From positions 620,001-684,000 of the forward strand of contig JAZKJV010006941.1 in the NCBI GenBank assembly GCA_037367405.1: 64,000 nt of DNA. The letters run 5' to 3'. This document shows positions 33,742 to 45,452 of the stretch, piece after piece (within the stretch, counting starts at the first letter, position 1; each line of letters starts with the position of its first letter). The notes under the pieces are model-generated. The model made no database searches. It saw nothing but the letters and a program-made list of their open reading frames with translations, and had not been told where the DNA came from. Made by a program: the position numbers and the translations under genes. This DNA comes from Ottelia alismoides. Taxonomy: Eukaryota; Streptophyta; Magnoliopsida; Alismatales; Hydrocharitaceae.

Positions 33742-34762
33742 CAAGGTTTGAAAAAACGAAAGACGGAATGAGGCATTTTCATCGGAATCGAGGTGAGGCG
33801 TAGCCTCGACGCGGTCGAGGCGTAAGCCTCAGTTTATAGAGAAAAGTATGCATAAAATATAATTATATATATGTCAATGTAATTATATGTCATCTGCCCA
33901 ACATATAATACTTAGCACTATAAGATATGATGAAATATTATAGATAAGAACCCTAAAATAGAAGATATAACAACATCATATCCCTTTCTACACATTTTCA
34001 TCCAATCAAAAAGGAATTCATTGTCAATGAATGTTGTGAAAGAATTAAACAATACACGTCTATCTTTGAAATATTGTTGTAGTTAAAAGTACGATTAAAT
34101 ATATGTTGAACACATTTATGTTATGTATCTACCATATAATATATAGCCGCAGGAGAAACCGTGAATACTATCTATTTCGAGCAAATCTTTGAAATACTGT
34201 TCTAATTAAAAGTACGATTAAATATAGTCGAAGAAATTTATGTTATGTGTCTAATGTATATATATATATATATATAATATGGCAGCATGAGAAATCATGA
34301 GCCCTATCCATTTCGTTTTGCTTGATATATTGCAAAGCTCGTTAATTTTACGAGTATTGTTGGATTTGATATTTATGAATTCATTCATTAAGAGTGAAAT
34401 AGTAAGAGTTTGCCGAAATAGTTAGATACAATTAATAGTAAATATGAAGTTGTGGACACAAAAAGAACATCAGATTTAGGCATTTATCTTGTATAATCAT
34501 TATCCTAAACAAATAGATATTTATAAGCTTCCCAAACTACCAAGTAAACCATTAAAATCATAAAAAAATTGCTTCAAAAGTCAAAACGCCTCGACAAACG
34601 CCTCGACCGCCTCGAGGCAGAACGCCTCGAGGCTACGCCTCGGCCACCTGAGGCGCGCACCTCACTGGGCTGGAACGAGGCGCACGCCCTGAGGCTAAAT
34701 TGGACCGCCTCACCTCGAGGCGTACGCCTCGACCGCCTCGAGGCTAGTTTTTTCGAACCATG
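33742..34762 (+). mobile_element. Non-autonomous hAT-like element, family 3, copy b
   Basis: 1021 bp; left end CAAGGTTTGAAAAAACG, right end reversed CATGGTTCGAAAAAACT. Perfect 8-bp GTTAGTGC duplication (33734-33741, 34763-34770). GAGGCGTAAGCCTC near the left end and repeated GCCTCGACCGCCTCGAGGC near the right (34585-34745). AT-rich centre. Confidence 0.93.
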
Positions 34763-34770
34763 GTTAGTGC

Positions 34771-35313
34771 AAATGTGACCTTCTTTGAGTATATATCGTA
34801 TTATTCCACCTTTGGTTCTCGGGTTTTGTCTCGTGATGACATTGAGATTGACAGACTCCCCATGTCATCAACTTAAAGTAGGTCTCTGACTCAGGACACT
34901 CGCATTCATGATGTCAACAATTTCTATTAGTGTATACTCATCGAATGGCAACCCTTCTCATCACACCAGCACATAATCCAAAGGTATGTCAAGATAAGAA
35001 CATTGATGAAATTGTGTTTGAGGAAGTTACACATACAAACGAGCAGGTTGCTAGGAGGAGATTCAAAACTCCCAAGATCATTCTGATCTGTTCATGGCTC
35101 TTCGAAAAAGGAAATGTAAGTGTACATTACATCCTATCTCGAACCATGTGTCCACAAGGAAATTGTTTGCGTAGTACAAGACTTTTCTAGTTGGGCTTTT
35201 GGTTGTTATAGTTCCTTCCACTTCATCACGCATTGTTAGTTCATGAATGGAACGTGACTATGAAAGAAGAAATGGAGATTTTTTTCAGGGGTACGTGACA
35301 GCTAGTTTTTTAA
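34771..35313 (+). pseudogene. Integrase tail and RT start of element D
   Basis: Continues SANVTFFEYISYYS right after the hAT-like element and reaches the RT lead-in EWNVTMKEEMEIFFRGT at 35240-35295. Read through a TGA, QLVF follows, and it is cut by G at about 35314. It rejoins at about 48576 with KDAIMVG and WVFTTKHLLDGSVGRYKARL. Confidence 0.75.
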
Positions 35314-35559
35314 ATAGCAATCCTGGTAATTTCAAGGGCCCGGGTATCTCCTTTTATTCATAAAGAAAGATACTACAATGGAGCACATAAGAAACACAAA
35401 GCTTCTACAATCGTTCATAGACAAACTAGAAATGTCCAACATGGCCTTCATGCATCACTTATGCTAACTTTAAAATTCCTAATTGTTTTTTTCATTGGCT
35501 TTTCTATGCTTTGATGATCTTCTCGTAGGTGGTTCCCATTTGTGGTAATTGCTCATCAT

Positions 35560-37378
35560 AAAATCATCACTAAGGTCATCATCATCCACTTCCTCAGGCT
35601 CAACACCCATGTCCTCATCATCTTCGATGTTTTGCGCAAAATTATGGTCTTGTACACAAGGAATTGATCAAACTTCAGTATTTAATTGGCATTGAATCCG
35701 TTCTTGTTGCTTCGTTAGTAACCAAGGAGGTGTCATCATTAGCTCATCCAAGTCACGTGCATTCTTCATATCATGTTTCTCTTTCAAATCAAAATGAGGT
35801 GCTGAAATCTCACCCTTACTTTCCACTTTTATCTTCTTCCATGAAGGCAAAGTGAAGAAGGCATGAGCTGGAGCTAATCCCCCAATTGGAAGAGTCTTCC
35901 CTTTCTGTTTGATCTCAAAAAGCACTGGAGAAATATTCCCATAGAAATCTATCTTCAATCCCGAATATTTCTCGCTTGTTGAAGGCTTTTTAACCTTTGT
36001 GAATCCTTCCTTTATATAATCATCCAATCGTTCTTGTTCAGGGCTACTTTAACTGTTATAGAAGCCATAAATATCTCTTCACCAGTGTCTGATTTATCTT
36101 CTACTTCTATCTCCATAGTTTCCCCATTATTTGCTTCAGTATCTCCTACCAAATAATGCTACTGGAGCTTCAAGGGCATATAGGAAGGAGCCTTCCCATT
36201 CAAGAATCCTCTCTTGAGCATAGGGTCACCAGGTGCCTTGCTGATGCAGCTGCAGTTGTAAACTCACGCCCTTTGCTTCTTGAGTAATAATACATTTTTC
36301 CCTTTTCTTTTTAATTCCACCTTTGTCCATCCATCCTCAGTGTCAACGGATTTTCCCTGAAAAAAAAACGAGGCTGTGGAGGAGCATATGGTGCAGCAAC
36401 AATTTTGTTGAGGCTAAGCACACTTGTTGCTGACTTGCTGTTGAAAACAAACAATTGCTCCCTCTTCTAGGTGTATCTGCTGTTGTTCCTGTTGTTGCTG
36501 CAGCTGATCTGATTCTTGATTTTGAATTTCCTCCCCCCAAGTGGGCATGTAGCTGCTGCTTCTGTTGATGCAATTGTAGTTGACCATCGGCCTGTTCATG
36601 ATAATCATTCTTATGTTGCTGCTCGCTCCACTGTTGTTCAAGTCGCTTATTCTGAACCATCAGTTGATTTTCAATTTGCTGCTGAATCAACTGAAGTTGC
36701 TTTTCCTGATTCTCATTTTCATTTTCCGAGACCATTGAGGATAAATGTTTCTGATGCTGACCTTGTTCCTGTTGCTCCTGGTGAACAGATTCTGGTGAAC
36801 AGAAACCAATGAACAGAAACCATTGAGGACAAAAACTTGATGCCAATGCTGAAGATTCTGGTGAACAGAAACCTGTTGTTGCTGGGATAAAGGAAGTTCA
36901 GAACTCCTCTGAAGCTGCTGGTTCTGTGAAGATCCCTCATGCAAAACTAAATCCCGATTCTTATGCTCAATTGGCTTGTGATTTTCAGTAAGATTAAGCA
37001 GCTGAAGTGAAGAACCCTCAACTGTTTTCCCTTCTTGCTGATTTGGAATCCCAACAGGTAACCAAATCTTCTTGGATTGATCAGCTTCACAGGCGTCTTT
37101 ATTCTGATTCAAATCAGCCCTTCCTTCTTTCTTCTTGCTGCAAACGTCTTGGGTATGTCCAATCACACAACTGGAGCAAAATCTTGGCATTCATTCATAA
37201 ACTATCTTTTCTTTGAATACTTGCAGCCCATTTCTAATGACCACATAATCTACCTGAGCGTGACAAAATCAAATTCTACATAGAATCTCATATAACTCGG
37301 CCTTGCAAATTCCATCACATTTTTATCAACACAAATGTAATTCCCTACTACTTGTGTTATAGATATTATAATCCCTGG
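35560..37378 (-). pseudogene. DUF4283/CCHC ORF1-like protein in G, 3' portion
   Basis: Minus strand after F: NPGIIISITQVVGNYICVDK, then VMEFARPSYMRFYVEFDFV (37375-37260), the conserved DUF4283 segment. The knuckle FCSSCVIGHTQDVCSKKK is at about 37185-37135, one residue short of the usual CX2CX4HX4C. A Gln-rich low-complexity stretch follows (36900-36420), then a frame 36027-35668 and an acidic end DDEDMGVEPEEVDDDDLSDD (about 35625-35565). Such ORF1 proteins bind LINE RNA. Stops and frame changes show decay. The N-terminal part lies at 48575-48334, across F. Confidence 0.7.
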
Positions 37379-37383
37379 ATTAT

Positions 37384-40252
37384 TGATGAACGCGAAATTT
37401 GCTTCTTTAATAATGATGAATTGTAGTATAGGAGGCAACTTCTGTTCAGCAAAAACCACACACGTTTGAATGTTGTGGAAGATTTTTACTTGGCAAGTTT
37501 ACCAAGGTCGAACACAGGGAACCGTGATTCCTAGTTGCGTGGTCTCAAATCAAATTAAATAATTAATTAATGCTTGATTAATTTCTGTATTGAGAAAATA
37601 TATAATGCAATGATGAAGATGCTACGCAACGAAAATAAACAGAGAGGATTAAGCCCAGGATCTGTGAATTGAAACGTGTTAATTCCTTCAAATATATGAT
37701 CAATAGATTCACAAAAGTAATCACAAATCAAAATGGAACTGACTCAATGCTTCAAGTTAATAAATTTATGCTCATAATAATTTGAAGCAAGATATCCGGT
37801 CTCCAAATGCCTCTGATTCAATTCCTCGAATAGTTGACAATATTCTTAGAGGAGTTGATCTAAATTAATCCCCAAAGAAATTTAATCTATTGAGAATAAT
37901 CAAAAGGGTTAATCAGATAAAAATTCTCATCCGAATTCCTGCAAAAAAATATCGTTGATTCCTCAAGCCCGAATATGTCAAAGTTAGCCTGCAAAAGTCA
38001 ATTATGATCCTCAAATAATAATTCTCGATAAATGATCTCGGATATGTTCACAAGCTATGTTAAATGATAGAGCATTAAAATAGCTTCAAAATGACATATT
38101 GTATGCTTAAAACGGAGTTTGTATGAGAAAGATAAGATAGAATGAAATTGCAGGGACTAAACTGTAATTAAAATAAAGTTTTTCCTTCAAAATGATCCCT
38201 AGAAGGACTTATCTGCAATTCAGGAATGTCGGCTGAGCTCGGACGTAATTCACCCCTGGCAGGGGTATTTTTGCAATATCTGGAAAGTCCGAGGGCTCCG
38301 GTGCAATTTATCCACTGCGCACGTGTACGCATGTGCAATAGCAGGCTCGGAGGCGGGCGAAGGCTCGGGCGAGGCTCGGGGATCAGACGCAGGCTCGGGC
38401 CGAGGTAGAGGTTTGGGGACCGCCCGAGCCTACGTGGCGGCTTCTGACGCTTCGGCTGACCCGAGCCTCGAGGTTGGGGCCGAGGCTCGGGTGTGTGACG
38501 TGGCGTGATCTCGGTCGTCGGATCAAGGGCTCGAGCCTCCAATCTGACGGCGGTTGTACTCTGACGAGGGCGAGTGGGTGGCGGAGACGGCGGTCGCGAG
38601 GCGACGAGGCAGAGTTGGCTCGGCGGAGGCGATGGGCTATCGGAGCTCGTGTCGGGCTGAGGGCGGAGGCGATAGCAGCTGGGGGATCTGCAAGGGTTAG
38701 AAGCAAAAGGGGGGGGGGGGGGGGGGGGAATCGGGGGTGCTCAATGATGTCGAGGGCGAAGATGGGTTACCGGCCTGTGCAAGGCCGGCTTGGATGGTGC
38801 GGGCGGAGGGGTATAACTGGGAATTGGAGTCTCGGCGGCTACTAAAGGCCGCTGGAGTGGGCGCGAACGTGGAAGCTCGGAGCAGCTCACCAGAAGGTGG
38901 CTGGATCACGCCGGAGGTGCCTGGCCTTGTTGTCACCAAGGCGTCGGTGGGTCTTGCTCCAAGGATGGCGGATGTCCTTTGAGGCCATCGAGGAGTGGAC
39001 CTATATAGGTAGCGTTGGTGGCCGTTACACAGGTGAGGGGACGAAGCGTTGGTGGTGCGGCATGCATGGGGCGTTGATGGTTGTGCATGGCGGAGGAGAA
39101 ACGACGGAGGAGGTGAAAAGGGGTAACGGCTGGAGGTTGAAGAAGGTGGGGGTCACGTGCTGGGCACGTGACCCGGCGGACTAGAGAGAGGAAGTAGGGG
39201 TGCCACGTGGCACGCCCAGGAGCTGCCACGTGGCACCCAAAAAAAATTCAAACTTTAAGGATGGAGAAGAAGTAGAAGGAGACCTCGGATCAAAAAATTT
39301 TCTTCACGAAAATTGTTCGTCTCGATGAGATCTACAACTTTCATGAAGGACCCATGAGAAAAAGAGGTCACCTATCCGAAGTGGTATTTTTGGTGGTTCT
39401 CTATGTGTATAGAAAACCGAATTTTGGGGGTTTTATAATTTTTTTGGTGGTTTTAGTGAGGGTAAAAATTTAGAAAAAATACGATAAAATACAAGAAAAT
39501 TATTTACACGCTAATCTAATTTTTTTGGATTTTTAATAAATAAGAAAATAGGAAAATAAAACAGAAGTAAAAAACACACAACTTTTGTACAGACCGACAA
39601 CGGACACTTGGACTTAGTTAGTTTCTTTGACTTCAGTTTTAATCAGGATTTGGATTTTTGTGTCGCTAATAAAACTTTCATCAAAGAACACAAATGAAAA
39701 AGAAATAAAATTAAAAGGGTTAATTAAGTACATAAAAACTCAGGTCAAAAATAGCAAAAAGTCAAAATGCGCAAAAGAGGCCCAAAACCCAACTTTCACA
39801 TATGAGCTCTGAATTTTACGAATTTGGTTGTTTTGAAGGTAATTGAAAATGGAGTACCTTAAAAGTGAGTACACCAAAATCGGACACTGTATGTGGGAGA
39901 TATGCTCGTTTTAGTCCGTCAGATGTGAAATTAGACTTTGGGATTATTTGACACTTATTGGAGTTAGTAATTTTTTGTATTTTTTATTTAATGAGGTTAC
40001 TAATATCTACACAATGGAGGTGGTTTGGGGTTAATCGGAGTTAGGAAGAATTAACTAACAATAAGAGAAGTTAGCGACTTTTTGGACTAATTTACACTTG
40101 GGGTTTTTAATGCAATTATGCATGATGAAATGCAAATATTATTAACACATGTATGAATGCTAATGATGCTCTGTTAATGATTAAATGCATGTGAATTTTG
40201 GGGAATCGAGCCTAATTGACCAATTTTAGCATGATGAATACGAGATTCATCA
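37384..40252 (-). repeat. 3' LTR of element F
   Basis: 2869 bp, aligned end to end with 45453-48328. A GC-rich core (38220-39240) is flanked by AT-rich arms. It contains a 20-base G run (38709-38728) where the partner has only six G then CGG, and four CACGTG motifs at 39150-39235. Confidence 0.93.
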
Positions 40253-41926
40253 TACCCCTATACTTAGACCATGCTCGTCCCCGAGCATGAATGAATGAAT
40301 GACTTAGTTGAATACATCCCCGACTGTGCATGTGAATTTTCAAGGCTCAATTCATAGAGGACCCTTAATTTGAGTGATCCTAAAATTCTGGGCTCAACCA
40401 TGCTTTAATCAGAAGGAATCCAACTTTTCTAATTTTCAGACTCTCTGATTGTACATATAGTATAAGGATATGATTTTTAGTGTACTGCATTCATGAGAGT
40501 CAAGTCGAGACATCACCCAAAGTTCTAATCCAAGAGACTCTCCTCTAGACTTAATCGTCAACACTAGGGAATAAGTCTATTCTTGCTTCAGTCAACCGTC
40601 TCATTAGTTTGTCAGACTTGAAAGTGTAGATGGACGGCCAGATGATGGAGGGCATAGGATTGTGTCTAATTTTCTCTCCCTTAAATTGGAACAAGGTGCC
40701 TCTCGAGTGCCTTATTACTCAACACAAGTATATTTTTATTTTGTTGATCAATGTGTCCGACAAGAGAATTTGGAGTCGTCTGCACTTGTTTTTCTGGGAG
40801 TACACCGGGATGTGTCTCTTTTGAGTATCTAAGATACCTTCGACACCCAGACTTGTATCGCTTACGATGCAGAGCCCTTTTATGGTGTCAGCACGACTCC
40901 GTAATCCTAATTAGCGCTTGGTCCAAGTGGATACTTTGAAAATGTTTGGGAGCGCTTGCCATTGGTGGAATCTCATTCGGAATTTGACTTTGGATGATAG
41001 AGCTTTTCTTTGACATTTCTTTTTCTTTTCTTTTGTTGGCTAGCTCCACTACTTTTACCAAAAGTTGGCACACACTTATCAACAATTTTCATTAAGTTTC
41101 ATCACACCCTGGCACTTAGGTCATTTATCAAAGAGATAGCATATGAATCTTGTTCACATACTGGCTAGGGTTTTACTGACACTCAGGTTTTCTGCAACCT
41201 TCATTAACTTTATCCCATCCTCGAATATCATCAGATCGGGTCTAAACTCAAATCTCTAGTCCTAGTTCCTCAAGTGATATCTCAACTCATCTCATCAATC
41301 ATGCAGTTGTGAGAGTGATTGTGCTGATCATATTCTTTTTAAAGGTAGAGATAAAGAGTGCAATATAGCGCTCAAATCTATCAAACTAGGGAAGTGTGGA
41401 TTATTAAGTTCTAAAAACCCTAATGACTAAGGCAGGCTAACTCAGAATCTCGAGATCTCAGAAATCAAGTGTCCTCAAAAATCCTCAAGCCTTGAGTGAT
41501 AGTGAATGTGTCAGGAATATATCAACAAAGGAATGCATGAAATGCTTGATGAAATGCAAGACCATGAGTGATGATTTTTTTAATGCAAAAAGTTTTTTTG
41601 GGTGTTTTTTTATTTTGTTTTGTTTTGTTTTTTATTATTTTTTTTTTGAAAAAAAGGTATTATACACACTACTTGTACCCATCCCCGATGTTAGATAAAA
41701 ATGATTAAAGTACGAGCTATGGATAAAGTAGGTAAAATATAAACAAACACACCCCCCTATACTTAGCTTGTGCTATGTCCTCATGGCACAAAGTGAAATG
41801 TAGACATAGCTCGTACTAAGTATAGATGGGTAAAAAATAAAATAAAATAAAATAAAAGAAGAGAAGTGATGTATAAACAATGGTACCAGTCCCCCTATAC
41901 TTAAGCTCAGGTTAGCCTAAGTATAA
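40253..41926 (-). other. 3' internal region of F without coding sequence
   Basis: No long frame on either strand. CCCCTATACTTAGACC directly follows the 3' LTR (minus strand AAGTATAGGGG, a polypurine tract). Two more copies of the CCCCCTATACTTA motif are at about 41752-41765 and 41890-41902. Confidence 0.65.
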
Positions 41927-42823
41927 TCAGATAAATACAGATGGGGAACCGGGTAGATTTGCGGATGTACAAGATCGAGGTTTGCGACGGACCTTCTTGC
42001 GGGAGTGCGGAGGGAGATAGTATGGAGATGTGGAGGGCGATGAAGAGGGAGCCGATGAAGAAGACCAGCCATCGTCGGAGTCGTCCTTAGGAGAATAGTA
42101 GTCGTCTGCAGAGGATCTCCAACTTTTGTCGATCAGAGGTAAGTGCCCTTGGATCAGAGTTGTACCTATTGCACTTATTAGATGAACCACATCAGGACCG
42201 GACGAGAACTCTTCAGAAATCACCTGGTGTCTAAGGTCAAAGGTGACTTTCTTAGTCGGTTTGTTTCCTTGGGAAGTATTGGGAGAAAGTTGGACAGTCT
42301 TCATCTCCCTGTCTTGAGTAACCGATGTGGCATTCGTGAGTTCCTCATCAGATGAATCCCCGTAAAAGTCGACCAATTCTTGAAGGGTCATGCGCTGCTT
42401 CGGTCGAGGGAGATTATCCCTGATGATTTTGTGATTTATGGCTGGGGGTGTTGATGTCACTTCTGGATGATCGAGAATTTTGGTGACAGATGTTTCCGGA
42501 GTCGGTTCCTTATATGGTTCAAGTATCTCATGAATTACTATCGACTCAAAGATTGGACCATTCAAATAATCATGGCGATCCTCAATAATATGATCCAATT
42601 CCTCATAAGCTCTAAAATCATGATTTTTCCTAGGAGCATTGATAGGGTGATGAGAATCTGAAGTTTGTCCAACAGTTAGTCTTTTAGGTGACTCTCCTAG
42701 AGTTCGTATCAGTGTGTCATGCGGAGATGTCTGATAATGTGAAATTTTTATCTCTTGATCATAACTGTCGGTTTTCAAATTGGTTTTCCTCATAGTAGGT
42801 TGTGTCATTGGGGGTTTGTTCAT
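41927..42823 (-). CDS. Unrecognised 298-residue protein of element F
   Basis: The longest uninterrupted minus-strand frame in this element. Its first part overlaps the end of the protease-region frame by about 65 bp. The protein is hydrophilic, rich in Ser, Asp, Pro and Thr, with PRPKQRMTLQELVDFYGDSS near residues 135-155, an acidic/Ser run (DDYYSPKDDSDDGWSSSSAP) and a basic tail HSRKKVRRKPRSC. No RT, integrase or knuckle motif. I do not recognise a family. It occupies the position where pol should start, so it could be a remnant spacer or an element-specific protein. Staying open in a decayed element is notable but could be chance. Confidence 0.45.
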   Translation of the reverse strand: MNKPPMTQPTMRKTNLKTDSYDQEIKISHYQTSPHDTLIRTLGESPKRLTVGQTSDSHHPINAPRKNHDFRAYEELDHIIEDRHDYLNGPIFESIVIHEILEPYKEPTPETSVTKILDHPEVTSTPPAINHKIIRDNLPRPKQRMTLQELVDFYGDSSDEELTNATSVTQDREMKTVQLSPNTSQGNKPTKKVTFDLRHQVISEEFSSGPDVVHLISAIGTTLIQGHLPLIDKSWRSSADDYYSPKDDSDDGWSSSSAPSSSPSTSPYYLPPHSRKKVRRKPRSCTSANLPGSPSVFI

Positions 42824-43510
42824 CGTGGTCCGAGTTCGGAAACTTGATTTCCTGAGTCTCGCAATCGACGATCGCCTTAGCGAAGGCTAAGAACGGCTTT
42901 CCTAAAATGATAGGAGACTGGGACATCCTTCCAGGGTGGTCAATGTCAAGGAAGATAAGTTCCACTTTATGTTCTTTACCTCGAAAATTTACGACGACAG
43001 AAACGATCCCCCGCGGTCTTTAGGTAGATCGATCGGGTAAGTGAACGATCACCCTAGTCTTTTTGAGTTGTCCGAGTTTGAGTTGGTCAAAGACGGACTT
43101 AGGGAGGATGTTTAATGTGTAGTCGTCGTCTAACCGAACATGAGTGAATGTAGAATCCTCAATTTCACATGTGATCCGAGTTAACCGCTTGACTTTGCGG
43201 CTTTTGATTTTATGATTCATCACCAAAGAACTAGCCATAGATATGACATGATATTCAGTCCTAGATCATTTCTTGCCCATCTTTTTGGGGTTCAGTCGAC
43301 TCTTCACAAATCTCTTAAGATCGGACACATATTCTATTGCTTTGATCAATGAAAGCTCTAAAATCAGACTCTTGCAAAATGCTTCCATTTCAGAATTGTC
43401 CAATTTTTTTGAATTTTCAAAATTTTCAATTTTTTTGGTATTGTCTGTAATATGGTCAGTAGGGGGGTCAGTGGTTGTGCTTGATTGTGATGATTCAGTA
43501 GTTCGCATGG
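42759..43510 (-). pseudogene. Aspartic protease region of element F
   Basis: On the minus strand: LSLIKAIEYVSDLKRFVKSR (43360-43290), the segment upstream of Athila proteases. Then LDDDYTLNILPKSVFDQLKL with KKTRVIVHLPDRS (43150-43025), the catalytic-region block. Here LDDDYT stands where D-[ST]-G or the family's LDLGAS is expected, so the active site looks altered. After a stop, ELIFLDIDHPGR and SPIILGKPFLAFAKAIVDC (42965-42850) give the flap/C-terminal IILG.PFLA signature. Stops separate the pieces; nonfunctional. Confidence 0.75.
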
Positions 43511-44203
43511 TGGTGACCTCACTTCTTCTGAATTTTGCATATACTGGATGAGATCATATATTCTCTCAGTTAAAGTATCTGCTCTATGATTAATCCGAGC
43601 AATCCCATCCTCAAACATCTCATGACTAGTTATTGAATAATCATTCTCCATGTGTCATGATTCTGGCATGTAACCTCGAGTAAAGTATTGATTGTTCATA
43701 AACATTATGGTCTGGTCATGAGTTATATTTCTTTGACTTTGCTTTTCTCGTGGATTGTCGAAGCAAAATTGATTGTACTCAAGAGGATAGTCATCTTGAG
43801 TAGGGGATGGTTCAAGAGGTTGTGAGGTCATGGTAACCGAAAATCATATTCTACTGTCAATATCGGTCACTCTATTGTTCATCCTCGATTCTAGTCTCTC
43901 TCTCATGTCCATAAGATTGTCAGAATGTGAGAGAGGGCTATTCCAAGAAGAAGTGTGGTCATAGGGTGGGATGTATGGGTGGGAAGAGAATGATGGCTGA
44001 GGGGAACCTGATTTGAAGAGCAGGCTCTCCTGAGGAGTGTGAGAAGAAGAATATCGCCGATATAGTCGTGGAGATCGGGAAAGAAGACCATTGTGCCGAC
44101 ATCTTGTCAAGAGGGATGGAATGATCAGCGAACCATGATTTGCTTGCGATTGCAAGGTCTTTGACGCACACAAATCAAACACAAAACAAACACGTAGATT
44201 CAC
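43511..44203 (-). pseudogene. gag-like region of element F
   Basis: Minus-strand frames 44203-43844 and 43651-43364 precede the protease. They contain a Ser/Pro/Tyr-rich stretch and MENDYSITSHEMFEDGIARI, then TLTERIYDLIQYMQNSEEV. No clear gag core or zinc knuckle, so gag appears reduced or diverged. Confidence 0.5.
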
Positions 44204-45430
44204 CCACTCAACACTGGTGAAGGCATGTTAGGGTTCGGTTGCTTATCTTTTCAATTTTAATGTAATGACAAAACAATCTTGAAAATTAAGCGGAGCTGTT
44301 AGGTGCCGAAATATTTCACAAAGACTATCCCGAGTTCATACAACTAGTTGCACTTACTTTCAGCCAGTATAGGTGTAAGTATGGACCGTTTAAACGGCTA
44401 CCCGTGTTACTTGAGGACGGAGCCTTCCGCGGTGTCCTCTAAACCACCTACTCTGCCAAGGGAAGTCGGACCGTGAAACGGCTACCCGAGACCCTCACTG
44501 AAAAGTAGCTAATTGTTTTTAAAATCAGTATTCTGAATGAAGCACTTCGGTTTTAGATTCTTTCCTAAGTGTGTGTTTTGGTCCTTACAATGAGTGGGTT
44601 CCTCTCCACCAAACATAAATTAATTTTATGCCAATTTTATTTACAGACACCTTGATTAGCACTCCCAATTTTAGATTAAGGTTATCACTGAAGTTTACGT
44701 GAGCACAAAAATTCACGCCTAACGAACAGTCCCGATTCCTTTATTTCCTAAGTTGTAAAACTCGAGAAAGGACAATTGGAAAAGCCAATACAAACGTAAA
44801 TCAATGATGCATGCTTAAGAGAAAGACTTACAGTGAATCCTCGCATTCTTCATGCGGGATGCAGTACAAGTAATTAAAATTTACACTAAATGATATGCAC
44901 AAATGAAAAACGCCCTAAACAGATAATTCTATTAGCGGGAAGAATTGATTAAAATTTTTGACTAATGTTGAACAATCTATAGTGCGTTTAATTAGTGAAA
45001 GTGTGGCCTAAGAATTAAGAGCACAAACAATGATAAAGAAGCAATCGTATATGTGCCTAGTCCTACGCCACTCAAGCCGGGTCCCAACCACACAGAAGGG
45101 GTTGAAACAAATCCGACACACCACTGAAATGTTTAGTCTGAATTATTACAAGGGTTCAAAAAGAAGGACCCTGAGAATAATGCAGAAAATTAAATCTATA
45201 CTAACTCTCTCCCACAAAATATAAAATAAAAATCAGTCTTCTTCGCAGGTCCTTAATTTAAATTCCAAAATTATCTCTGAGTAATCTGCGAAGAGAGAAA
45301 GTGTGGTTAGTATCAGAAGAAGAAAAGAAATGCAAAAGGGAAAAAATGCAAAAAGGAAAAAAAATGACACAAAAATTAATCTCACAAAAATTATTTATAA
45401 AAAAATGATTTAAAACCCTAAAAATTCATC
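44204..45430 (-). other. Untranslated leader of element F
   Basis: Lies between primer site and first gag-like frame. Around 44300-44500 the sequence carries two similar stretches (gaccg.ttaaacggctacccg and gaccgtgaaacggctacccg). No coding support. Confidence 0.6.
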
Positions 45431-45450
45431 GTTCCCCGGCAACGGTGCCA
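45431..45450 (-). other. Primer-binding site of element F (Athila type)
   Basis: Minus strand TGGCACCGTTGCCGGGGAAC, two bases from the 5' LTR. Plant Athila-type gypsy elements use a TGGCGCCGTTGCCGGGGA site assigned to tRNA-Asp; one base differs. It sets the element orientation. Confidence 0.88.
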
Positions 45451-45452
45451 TT

